A stretch of 58,974 nt of DNA from Nocardia tenerifensis NBRC 101015 (GTDB taxonomy: Bacteria; Actinomycetota; Actinomycetes; Mycobacteriales; Mycobacteriaceae), in NCBI RefSeq assembly GCF_000308715.1, contig NZ_BAGH01000608.1, positions 1 through 58,974 on the forward strand, written 5' to 3'. The translations under genes and the position numbers were made by a program. Below, piece by piece: positions 51,954 to 58,974 of the stretch (the stretch's first letter is position 1; the number at the start of each line of letters is the position of its first letter). Under the pieces are notes generated by a model. It did not search any database, was not told where the DNA came from, and worked only from the letters and a program-made list of their open reading frames with translations.

Positions 51954-52124
51954 CAGGACTTTTGTCCTGGATCGATCTAGTACTTACGGCAGGCTCGAGT
52001 CCAGCCGTCTAGGCATTCGACACCCTTATGTCGAATCATGGGCTGCTCATTCGGCCGACGCCACTTCCTCTGCCCAGCACTGGCAGACCGACTCATGGCA
52101 CGCTGGATCTTCGGACATCTGTCC
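51954..52124. promoter_or_regulatory. Two GGAC-N4-GTCC operators
   Basis: Site A is CAGGAC-TTTT-GTCCTG (51954-51969), 67 bp upstream of the oxidoreductase start. Site B is GGAC-ATCT-GTCC (52113-52124), 16 bp upstream of the TetR start. The matching core and right flank (GTCCT) point to one TetR binding both sites. No gene is seen in the 252 bp between the two coding regions. Confidence 0.65.
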
Positions 52125-52139
52125 TAGTACCCTGGCGCC

Positions 52140-52769
52140 ATGGACATGCGGGTGCAGCGCGGGCTTCGATCGCGGCAGATCATCCTGGATCGGGCGATGG
52201 ACATCGCCTCGGTGGAAGGGCTGGAGAGCCTGTCCGTGCGACGGCTGGCCACCGAGGTCGAGGTCAGCAAGAGCGGTGTCTTCGCGCAGTTCGGGTCCAA
52301 GGAGGAGTTGCAGCTGGCGACGGTTCGGGCGGCGGTCGATGTGTTCTCCGCCCGGGTGATCCGCCCGGCCATGAAGGTGCCCGCCGGAATCCGCCGGGTC
52401 CGGGTGCTGGCGGAGTCGTGGCTGGACTACGCGCAGCAGCCCGTCTTCGAGGGCGGCTGCTTCTTCCTCTCGGTGGCGCCCGAGTTCGACACGCGCCCTG
52501 GGCGCGTTCGCGACGCCCTCGCCTCGGCACGTCGCGACTGGCACACCCTCTACGCCGCCACGGTCGCCGAAGCCCAGCGGCTGGGCGAGATCCGCCCCGA
52601 AATCGCCCCGGACGACCTGGCTTTCGAACTCGACGCTCTCGCGCGCGTCGCCGCGGAGGACGCGGCCCTGCTGGACGACGCCGCCCGATACGACCGAGTC
52701 CGGCGAATCATCGCCGATCGCCTGTCCGCCGCAGCCGTCGAACCCGACCCGCCTCGGCGGGCGACCTAG
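52140..52769 (+). CDS. TetR-family transcriptional regulator
   Basis: The protein has 209 residues. HTH at about 10-60: RSRQIILDRAMDIASVEGLE, LATEVEVSKSGVFAQFGSKE. The C-terminal helices (FEGGCFFLSVAPEFDTRPGR) match TetR_C groups that sense aromatic or electrophilic compounds. It is divergent from the quinone oxidoreductase 50877-51887 and probably autoregulated through the site just upstream. Confidence 0.9.
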   Translation: MDMRVQRGLRSRQIILDRAMDIASVEGLESLSVRRLATEVEVSKSGVFAQFGSKEELQLATVRAAVDVFSARVIRPAMKVPAGIRRVRVLAESWLDYAQQPVFEGGCFFLSVAPEFDTRPGRVRDALASARRDWHTLYAATVAEAQRLGEIRPEIAPDDLAFELDALARVAAEDAALLDDAARYDRVRRIIADRLSAAAVEPDPPRRAT

Positions 52770-52827
52770 CGGCTACCGCAGTGCGACCTCCGACACGACA
52801 ACCGTCAAGCCTTGACCCGCCCGATAC

Positions 52828-53298
52828 TCAGGCCAGACGCCACTGAGCCAGATCGGTTGCCACGGTGCGGGTTTCGGTCGGAGCCAGTTCACGGTCGCCA
52901 GCACTCCCCAGGAATCCCGCGAGCTCGAGCAGGCGCCGCGCGGGCGTGCTCGGCGACGGTATGACCAACCTGTGCCCGGTCGGCGACAGCCGTGCGGTCA
53001 GCGCGACCAGCAGCCGCAGTGCCACACATCCCAGGAACGTGACCTCGGTCAGGTCGAGTACGACATCGGCGGGGGGCGACTGCGCAAGTTCCGCATAGGC
53101 TTTGTCGAGTTGCCACTCGGTGGTCAGGTCGATGTCACCGCGCATCGCCACCCGCGCGGGCTGTTCCTGCGGGAAACACCGGACCTCTCCCGGCTCGGGA
53201 TACCACTGAGACCTTTGAGCGTCCGCCACGATGGCGCTGGATGAACTCACGACCGACCTCACCTCCTCGAGGACCGGTTCGGGCGCGATCCATGCCAT
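52828..53298 (-). CDS. STAS-domain anti-sigma-factor antagonist
   Basis: The protein has 156 residues. After a variable 45-residue N-terminus, the STAS fold runs ARVAMRGDIDLTTEWQLDKA, VVLDLTEVTFLGCVALRLLV and GHRLVIPSPSTPARRLLELA. The residue normally phosphorylated (Ser in DVSS/DxS...G) is replaced: TEVTFLGC has Thr/Phe near the site, so phosphorylation control is uncertain. ATG 53298 lies 2 bp from a palindrome shared with the SpoIIE phosphatase gene, suggesting joint control. Confidence 0.8.
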   Translation of the reverse strand: MAWIAPEPVLEEVRSVVSSSSAIVADAQRSQWYPEPGEVRCFPQEQPARVAMRGDIDLTTEWQLDKAYAELAQSPPADVVLDLTEVTFLGCVALRLLVALTARLSPTGHRLVIPSPSTPARRLLELAGFLGSAGDRELAPTETRTVATDLAQWRLA

Positions 53299-53300
53299 AA

Positions 53301-53314
53301 TTGTCGCACGACAA
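53301..53314. promoter_or_regulatory. Operator TTGTCG-CA-CGACAA upstream of the STAS gene
   Basis: A perfect 6-bp inverted repeat with 2-nt spacer, flanked by AA on the left, starting 2 bp upstream of the STAS start codon. A 15-bp variant occurs in reverse orientation at 54005-54019 before the phosphatase gene. Confidence 0.65.
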
Positions 53315-53466
53315 ATGTTGAGAAGCCAGTCCTGGCTGCGTCCAACGTGCATGATCCGCGAGCCTTACGAGGCAACTTGCCCGTGACACCGCCCGCCGAG
53401 GTCAATCCAGCCAGATTGCTGTACGGAAACTATTGAGGTGGCGGGGGTTTCGAGCTCGGCGCGGTA

Positions 53467-53937
53467 TCAAGCTCGGCGCTGCTGTTGTGCGGCGTCGGCG
53501 CTCGCGGTGAACTCCGCCAACCCCGTCAGTAGAGCTTCGCGTCCAGCGGAACTCATCCCCTGCAGCACCCGGGCGAGTTCCCGCCTCCGAGTGCCGCTGA
53601 CCTCGGTGAGCAGTCGCTGCCCGTCCCTGGTCAACGCGAGCATCACCTCTCGGCGATTGGCCGGACTGGCGGTGCGGGCGAGCAATCCCGCGGCCTGCAA
53701 CCGGTCACACAGTCGGCTCGCCGAGGACGGCATCGCGTCCAACTCCGCGGCCAAGCCGTTGAGGTTGATCTGCCCGTGTCGCTGCACGATGGTCAGCGCT
53801 TGCAGCTGCGACGGTGACACCGTGGTCCCCACCGCTTGCTGGGCCTGCCCCCACAGCGCGACCAGCCGTGCCGCCGCCTGTTCCACGGTCGCGGCGAGAT
53901 CGGTCCCGGATCGATCCGGCCGCCGCGCACTGTTCAT
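53467..53937 (-). CDS. MarR-family transcriptional regulator
   Basis: The protein has 156 residues. LVALWGQAQQAVGTTVSPSQ, QINLNGLAAELDAMPSSASR (recognition helix) and LLARTASPANRREVMLALTR (wing) define MarR. ATG 53937 is the start. The gene sits between the STAS gene and the divergent SpoIIE-type phosphatase. The TGTCG-CA-CGACA palindromes at both promoters are good candidates for its binding sites. Confidence 0.9.
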   Translation of the reverse strand: MNSARRPDRSGTDLAATVEQAAARLVALWGQAQQAVGTTVSPSQLQALTIVQRHGQINLNGLAAELDAMPSSASRLCDRLQAAGLLARTASPANRREVMLALTRDGQRLLTEVSGTRRRELARVLQGMSSAGREALLTGLAEFTASADAAQQQRRA

Positions 53938-54004
53938 GCCACTACTGTTACACGTCGCCACGTCCTGACGACACCCCTGGCACGAGGTAACGTCGTCGGA
54001 CTGG

Positions 54005-54023
54005 TGTCGCACGACAATTGTCG
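54005..54023. promoter_or_regulatory. Overlapping palindromes before MarR/phosphatase genes
   Basis: TGTCG-CA-CGACA (54005-54016) overlaps CGACAATTGTCG (54012-54023), both perfect. The first is the reverse-oriented match of the site at 53301. Located 68 bp from the MarR start and 53 bp from the phosphatase start. Confidence 0.65.
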
Positions 54024-54075
54024 CCGATCCCTCACAGCCACACAGCCCCGCGGGGCTCCCATCTCGGAGGCCGAC

Positions 54076-55257
54076 ATGACCCGCATCGGTGACTCGCTCG
54101 GTCGTGCCGAGAGAGCCTTGCGCGCCAGCGCACCCCATGCCCTGCTCGACGTATTGCGCACCACGCTGGAGACCGATTTCGCGGCGACCGCGGTCGACCT
54201 GCTGCTCGCCGACTACCGGTTGTCGATGCTGCAGCCGGTCACCGACCTCCCCCATACCGCAACACCTTTGCCGATCAGAACCACGACCGCCGGCCGGGCG
54301 TTCACCGCCCAGCAGGTGCTGCTGGAGCCCGGACCGGCCGCCGACGGGGTGGTGATCCACCTTCCGGTGGCCGTGCGCGGTGACCGGCTCGGCATTCTGC
54401 GGGCCCACCTGCCGACGGCACCCGCCGACGATCAGCGGAAGGCTTTGGCCGCCTTGGCCACTCTGCTGGGCCACGAACTGATCGTCGCCGAACGCGACAC
54501 CGACCTCTACCTGCAAGCCCGCCGCCGCGAACGCCTGAGCCTCGCCGCGGAGATGCAGTGGCAACTGCTGCCCGGACGCGGCTGTGCCCGCGCGGAGTAC
54601 TCCCTGGGCGGGCAGCTCGAGCCCGCGTACACCATCGGCGGGGACAACTTCGACTGGAGTACCTCGGCGGAGTACCTGACCGTTACCGTGTCCAACGGCA
54701 TGGGACAAGGTATCGCTGCGGCTTTGCTGACCAACCTGGCCATCAGCGCCCTGCGGAACGCGCGCCGCGCCGGACTGGACATCGCCGACCAGGCTTGCCT
54801 GGCCGACCAGGCCCTCTACGCCCAGTACAGCGGCGGCCAGCACGTCGCGACTCTGCTGCTGCGCTTCGAGGTCGCCACCGGCCGGGTCGGAGTGGTCGAC
54901 GCGGGCTCGCCCCGCGCGCTGCGGCTGCGCGACGGCGCGGTCGAGCTGATCGAGTTCGAGGCCCAGCTACCGCTGGGCATGTTCGACGGCACCGACTACC
55001 GCGAACAAACCTTCCAGATCGATCCCGGCGACCGGCTGGTCATCGTCAGCGATGGCGTGCACACCGCGCAGGCCCCCACCGGCGTCGAGTACGGCACCAC
55101 CAACCTCGACCTCGCTATCCTCGCCTCCAGTAACCTGCCCGCCTCGGAGGCCGCGCGGGCCATCATCACCGAGTTGCTCGACTACCACGAGGGCACCGAC
55201 CTACTGGACGACGCCGTCGTGGTCTGCATCGACTGGAACGGCCCGCGCGGTGACTGA
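54076..55257 (+). CDS. PP2C/SpoIIE-family protein phosphatase
   Basis: The protein has 393 residues. Residues 1-150 form a GAF-like sensor; 155-385 the SpoIIE phosphatase: AAEMQWQLLPG, GGDNFD (188-193), VSNGMGQGIAAALLT (205-219), VIVSDGVHTAQ and DDAVVVCID. In the DxxGxG metal motif the Asp is Asn (N207), a variant I believe is normal in this subfamily. Such enzymes dephosphorylate STAS antagonists in partner-switching control of sigma factors; the STAS gene 52828-53298 is the obvious partner. ATG 54076 follows GGAGG. Confidence 0.9.
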   Translation: MTRIGDSLGRAERALRASAPHALLDVLRTTLETDFAATAVDLLLADYRLSMLQPVTDLPHTATPLPIRTTTAGRAFTAQQVLLEPGPAADGVVIHLPVAVRGDRLGILRAHLPTAPADDQRKALAALATLLGHELIVAERDTDLYLQARRRERLSLAAEMQWQLLPGRGCARAEYSLGGQLEPAYTIGGDNFDWSTSAEYLTVTVSNGMGQGIAAALLTNLAISALRNARRAGLDIADQACLADQALYAQYSGGQHVATLLLRFEVATGRVGVVDAGSPRALRLRDGAVELIEFEAQLPLGMFDGTDYREQTFQIDPGDRLVIVSDGVHTAQAPTGVEYGTTNLDLAILASSNLPASEAARAIITELLDYHEGTDLLDDAVVVCIDWNGPRGD

Positions 55258-55308
55258 GCGAAGCCACGGCCGCGCCCGCATGTGGGCGGCGTACCCGTGC
55301 GTCCTGCG

Positions 55309-56565
55309 TCAGTCCAGGCAGGAGCGAACAGCCTCGGCCAGCTTCGACGCTCGCGGGTCGTCGGGTCGCAGATCCCAGAGGTTGGTGACGTAGCCGAATC
55401 CGATCCCGGAGTCGGGATCGGCGAAGCCGATCGATCCACCCGACCCCGGGTGGCCGAACGCCTCGGGTCCGGTCATCGGCAACATCGGACAGGCCCGCCA
55501 GAACCCGAGTGACATGTTGAACGAGCGATCGGCCGGAATGTCGAGCTCGGGCGGCAGCCCGTGCATGCGGGTCTTGTCGGTCTGGACGGCTCGGGCCCGT
55601 TCGACGGTCGCCGGCTCGAGCAGCCGCACGCCCTCGACATCGCTGACGGTAGCGGCATACATGCGAGCCAGCGATCGCGCGTCGGCGATACCGTTCGCGG
55701 CGGGGAACTCCGCCGCCCGCCACGCCCGAGTGGTGTAGTAGGCAGAGGCCGGGTCGGCCGCGTTGTCCAAGGCGCCGCCCAGTGAACCGGCGCGCATCTG
55801 GACCGAGTCCGGACCCCAGACCGCATTGATCCACGCGGTGACGGTGGCCTTGTCCAACCCGGTCGCTTTGATCATCCCCGCGAGCAACTGCTCGACGGTG
55901 AACCCCGAGGTGTACTCGATGTGCGCCGCACGGCCTTCCTGTTCTTCGGGGAGCCCGATCCAAGCGCTGAGCCCTAGCGGGGCGGCGACCTCCTCGGCGA
56001 AGAAGGTGCCCAGTGATTTGCCGGAGATACGGCGCACGACCTCACCGACCAGATGGCCGAACGTGACGGCGTGGTAGAGGTGCTCGGTGCCCGGCTGCCA
56101 CAGTGGCGCTTGGGCTTCGAGCGCGCCGATGACCGGATCCCACGCGCACGCCTGCTCGAAGGTCAGTTCGGTGTCGATGGCCGGCAGGCCGGCCTGGTGG
56201 GAAAGCAACCAGCGCACCGGGATTCGCTCCTTGCCATGGGCGCCGAACTCCGGCCAGTAGGTGACGACCGGTGCGTCCAGGTCGAGATCGCCACGCTGTG
56301 CGAGTAGATGGGCGCAGATCGCGGTGAAACCCTTGGTCGTGGAAGCGACTCGCACGGTGGTGTTCTCATCCCACGTCCGGCCGGTCCGCCGATCGGCCTG
56401 TCCACCCCACAGGTCGACCACGGGTCGGCCGTCGAGGTAGACGCTGCACGCCGCACCGATCTCACCGCCGTCCGCGAAGTTGGCGCGGAACGCGTCGGCT
56501 ACCTTGCCGAAGCCCTCGGCGACACCGTTCTCGCGAACCACCGAAGGGGTTGAAGGGCTACTCAT
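55309..56565 (-). CDS. Serine hydrolase (class C beta-lactamase/EstB-like esterase)
   Basis: The protein has 418 residues. The SxxK motif is in RVASTTKGFTAICAHLLA; the Tyr of the YxN equivalent lies in HLYHAVTFGHLVGEVV; GHPGSGGSIGF replaces KTG. This is the pattern of family VIII esterases (EstB/LipL types), not true beta-lactamases. There is no signal peptide, so it is probably cytoplasmic. ATG 56565 has GAGGAG upstream. A palindrome (56585-56604) precedes it. Confidence 0.9.
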   Translation of the reverse strand: MSSPSTPSVVRENGVAEGFGKVADAFRANFADGGEIGAACSVYLDGRPVVDLWGGQADRRTGRTWDENTTVRVASTTKGFTAICAHLLAQRGDLDLDAPVVTYWPEFGAHGKERIPVRWLLSHQAGLPAIDTELTFEQACAWDPVIGALEAQAPLWQPGTEHLYHAVTFGHLVGEVVRRISGKSLGTFFAEEVAAPLGLSAWIGLPEEQEGRAAHIEYTSGFTVEQLLAGMIKATGLDKATVTAWINAVWGPDSVQMRAGSLGGALDNAADPASAYYTTRAWRAAEFPAANGIADARSLARMYAATVSDVEGVRLLEPATVERARAVQTDKTRMHGLPPELDIPADRSFNMSLGFWRACPMLPMTGPEAFGHPGSGGSIGFADPDSGIGFGYVTNLWDLRPDDPRASKLAEAVRSCLD

Positions 56566-56584
56566 AGTCGAACTCCTCACTCAC

Positions 56585-56604
56585 ATACGTACATGTATAC
56601 GTAT
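56585..56604. promoter_or_regulatory. AT-rich inverted repeat upstream of the esterase gene
   Basis: ATACGTA-CATGTA-TACGTAT is a perfect 7-bp inverted repeat with 6-nt spacer, 20 bp from the start codon. In a GC-rich genome this is a strong operator or promoter candidate, but no regulator gene is adjacent. Confidence 0.55.
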
Positions 56605-56862
56605 ATCAGAGCGCGAGGGTAGTCGCCACGAGCAGATTCATTACTCGTCCCATCGGTGACGCGCTCGTCGGGTATCGAGGACCTTCGATACGCGATCGGA
56701 TGAGGACTGACTATCGACCCTCCCGATCGATCACGCCGCCAGCATAAGAGCGGTGCGGGGCTGCGCGGTTTGACCATGCCGTGGCGGCATGGTGTGGAGT
56801 GTCCCGAGGTGGAACCCAGCCGAGGCCGGCGGTTTCCGGCTCTCTGAAGATGAAGGAATACC

Positions 56863-57666
56863 TTGGGGCACAAGAAGATTTCGGCTGATCGGTTCGGCCC
56901 GTGGGCGGTGGTCACGGGGCCCTCGTCGGGCATCGGACGCGAGTTCGCCCTCCAGCTCGCCGCGAACGGGTTGAACGTAGTGTTGGCCGCGCGCCGGGCC
57001 GACACGCTCGCCGTACTCGCCGAAGAACTCCAGCGCGAGTACGACGTCGAGTGTTTGGTCGTCGTTATCGACCTCGCCGATCCGGTGCAGCTCGACCATC
57101 TCGTGGAAGCCACCTCTGACCTCGACATCGGGCTGCTGGTGTCCAATGCCGGCGACCTGACTCCCGGCGGTTTCCTCGACCAGGAGTTGAGCGCCGCAGT
57201 GAAGTCGTTGCACCTCAACGCCTACAGCCACCTGGTCCTCACCCATCGCTTCGGGGAGAGGATGGCGCGGCGCGGAAAGGGTGGGGTGGTGCTGCTCGGT
57301 TCCCCCGGCGCCGAGCACGGCATCCCCTGGCTCGCCGCGCATACGGCCGCCAAGTCCTACGTGAATACCCTGGGCCGTGGCTTGCACAGCGAATTCGCCG
57401 CGCGCGGAATCACTCTCGTAGTGCTCGCGCCGGGCGCCGTCGCCACGGAACTACAGCGCAGGCGGGCGCTGCCCGAGGCCGGAGCAATGTCGGTCTCCGA
57501 CTGCGTATCTCAGGCACTGCGAGGGTTGGAGTCGGGACGCGCCGAGGTGATCCCCGGCCTCGTGCCGCGGGTGATGAGGCGCCTACCGGCTCGGGTCACC
57601 CGACGCCTGCTGGGGAAGGTCATGGCGACAGCCGCTGAGCGGGCGGAGACCGACGGGAACGGCTGA
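56863..57666 (+). CDS. Short-chain dehydrogenase with His in place of catalytic Tyr
   Basis: The protein has 267 residues. Cofactor motif VTGPSSGIGREF (18-29), LVSNAGDLTPGG and the catalytic Ser in VVLLGSPGAEHG (S147) are present. The YxxxK motif reads HTAAK (H160, K164). A TTG start at 56863 with GAAGGAA upstream gives the natural N-terminus. The C-terminal VIPGLVPRVMRRLPARVTRR is typical of actinobacterial SDRs of this size. Activity is doubtful or altered unless His can serve as acid/base. Confidence 0.85.
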   Translation: MGHKKISADRFGPWAVVTGPSSGIGREFALQLAANGLNVVLAARRADTLAVLAEELQREYDVECLVVVIDLADPVQLDHLVEATSDLDIGLLVSNAGDLTPGGFLDQELSAAVKSLHLNAYSHLVLTHRFGERMARRGKGGVVLLGSPGAEHGIPWLAAHTAAKSYVNTLGRGLHSEFAARGITLVVLAPGAVATELQRRRALPEAGAMSVSDCVSQALRGLESGRAEVIPGLVPRVMRRLPARVTRRLLGKVMATAAERAETDGNG

Positions 57667-57735
57667 GCATCGATGGCGTTCATCGCGGTGGCGATGGGAG
57701 CGATTTACCCGCAACAGGTTCGGTCATTCGGCAGC

Positions 57736-58902
57736 TCAGTGCAGCCCTGGGTTGACGGCGCGAATGTGAGCTATCGCGCTGTCGGGAAACAGTTCTCGCG
57801 GGAATGCCGTGGCGTGTCCATCGTGGTACAAGAGCACCAGGTGACGGCGAATGGTCAGCTTGGTGATGCTGTCGTATCGCAGGTGGCTGTAGAACCCGTG
57901 GGTGCGGACGGCGACCGCGTCGGAGCCGAAGCGGGAGGAGAGCGGGGCGCCTTCGGCAGCGTACGTTGTGAAAAGCCTTCGGACACGGATGAAGTCGGCC
58001 ACCGTAACGGCCAGACGGACGGTCAGCGCGGCAATCATCAACACACCTGCCCACAAGGCCCCGGCGACCAACCCTTCCTTGCCTGTGATCGCGACGACGA
58101 TCAGCACGGCCATCGCGGCGATGGCGGCATTGCTCTGAGTCAGGCGTCGATTTCTTCGCCACGTGACCGCCCAAGCCATTCGCGATGCGGTGTCGGGCCC
58201 TGCGGTAACCGTGGCCGTCGGCTTTTCCAGCGGCGGGATCGGGGGTAGCGGCGGCGGTGCCGCGACATCCCGGCGCCCGGCGAGTCGTGCGCGAAGATAG
58301 TCGATCGCTGTGTCCGGGAATAGTTCTCGGGGATACGAGATATCGCTGTTCCTCGTGCGGAGCGTGATCGAATATGATTCCACCGCGATCGCTCGAAACC
58401 GGTTGTACGCGACGTGGACGCGCCTATTTGTGCCGCCCTGTAGTTCGAAGGCATCCGGGCCGAAGCGGATGGTCAGCGTCTGCCCCTCCCTTGGAACCAG
58501 GGCCCGATACGATCGAGCCAACGGCCCTATCCGCAGCTTATGCAGGAAGGCCGAGGAAGCGATCACCGCGAGCACCGCGACCGCGACTTCGTACTGCCGC
58601 GATATCCACAGGGCGATCATCAGAACGATCAGGATCGAGTACGTTACGAACACCAGTCGGCGATGGTTCCGATATCGCCGTCGGACGCTCGCCTTCAACA
58701 GTTCGTTGTTCTCCGGCGTTGCCTCCAGCACGGCGTCCGGTTGCTCCATCGCCGGAATCGGCGGCAACTCATCGGGCTGGGGTGCCTCTGTCGAGTGCCG
58801 TTGCGCGGCAGTCATATCGCCGGATCTCGACGAACCCGCCGCCGGCTCCGCGCCGCCCGCGGATCTCGATGGCCCGTCGTTCTCACCACCCACACAACGC
58901 AA
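57736..58902 (-). CDS. Tandemly duplicated membrane protein (YcxB-like)
   Basis: The protein has up to 388 residues (or from Met30 at 58815). Two similar units run 47-205 and 220-388. Each starts with PPIP, has a pair of TM helices (about 83-121 and 258-305), then a soluble beta domain with FGPDAFELQ/FGSDAVAVR, and ends with RELFPDTAI/RELFPDSAI (192-200, 369-377). The beta segment resembles YcxB-like domains. Function unknown. The last 70 bp of the window contain no supported gene. Confidence 0.8.
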   Translation of the reverse strand: MRCVGGENDGPSRSAGGAEPAAGSSRSGDMTAAQRHSTEAPQPDELPPIPAMEQPDAVLEATPENNELLKASVRRRYRNHRRLVFVTYSILIVLMIALWISRQYEVAVAVLAVIASSAFLHKLRIGPLARSYRALVPREGQTLTIRFGPDAFELQGGTNRRVHVAYNRFRAIAVESYSITLRTRNSDISYPRELFPDTAIDYLRARLAGRRDVAAPPPLPPIPPLEKPTATVTAGPDTASRMAWAVTWRRNRRLTQSNAAIAAMAVLIVVAITGKEGLVAGALWAGVLMIAALTVRLAVTVADFIRVRRLFTTYAAEGAPLSSRFGSDAVAVRTHGFYSHLRYDSITKLTIRRHLVLLYHDGHATAFPRELFPDSAIAHIRAVNPGLH

Positions 58903-58974
58903 GCTAGCCGAAACGTCCGGATTCCGCTGGGCTGGTAGGCATATGCGATGTCGGTGCCGCCGTTTATGAGGCGA

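Noticed and set aside
1..58974. CRISPR array
   Set aside because: No regularly spaced repeats of 25-40 bp were seen; the 16-bp-spaced palindromes at 10494-10538 are operators, too short and only three.

Overview
The window is high-GC actinobacterial DNA, most likely from Nocardia or a close mycolata relative. This is inferred from codon bias towards G/C, many TetR/MarR/XRE/WYL regulators, PAS-ANTAR, STAS and SpoIIE-type proteins, an HsaA-like flavin monooxygenase, and a DUF6010/RDD/DUF4236 repertoire. No rRNA, intact tRNA or CRISPR array was found. Many genes are broken (AbrB, integrase, a PhzE-type amidotransferase, two MarR, a TetR, EthD, a WYL regulator, a transposase tip, an XRE regulator copy). 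This suggests a variable chromosomal region with repeated insertion and deletion.

Region 1 (1-6.8 kb) looks like an integrated accessory island. tRNA-like debris is followed by three minus-strand genes: an HNH nuclease (3839-4846) and two proteins with Rx4H HEPN-like motifs (2512-3756, 326-2341). Their arrangement resembles an anti-phage locus of a type I do not recognise. Beside them lies a decayed AbrB-like/tyrosine integrase pair that ends against a tRNA 3'-end-like sequence (6741-6767), a candidate attachment site.

Region 2 (6.8-22.8 kb) is a patchwork of regulators with small enzyme partners, interleaved with relics. Several promoters carry clear palindromic operators: tandem TetR sites at 9.2 kb, three 13-bp palindromes spaced exactly 16 bp apart at 10.5 kb, and paired MarR sites at 17.1 kb.

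Region 3 (21.6-31.3 kb) is the metabolic core. A complete mevalonate operon runs polyprenyl diphosphate synthase - mevalonate kinase - diphosphomevalonate decarboxylase - phosphomevalonate kinase - HMG-CoA reductase - HMG-CoA synthase - type I IPP isomerase. Six consecutive junctions overlap by 1 or 4 nt. It should turn acetyl-/acetoacetyl-CoA into IPP/DMAPP and then a C15-C20 prenyl diphosphate. A divergent XRE-type regulator (21622-22839) and a leader with alternative hairpins lie upstream. No terpene cyclase is present, so the end product cannot be read from this window.

Region 4 (31.3-41.2 kb) carries an MFS exporter, DinB protein, fatty-acid desaturase and F420-type oxidoreductase. These are followed by a cluster of three secreted proteins (one frameshifted) flanked by relics, including a degraded C-terminal copy of the mevalonate-region regulator.

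Region 5 (41.2-59 kb) is better preserved: XRE-cupin/flavin oxidoreductase/MFS, AraC, HsaA-like monooxygenase with its TetR, AlkZ-like and VOC proteins, a WYL regulator, a TetR/quinone-oxidoreductase pair, a STAS-MarR-SpoIIE phosphatase group sharing one operator motif, a serine hydrolase, an SDR and a tandemly duplicated membrane protein. Many of these regulators have readable cognate operators.
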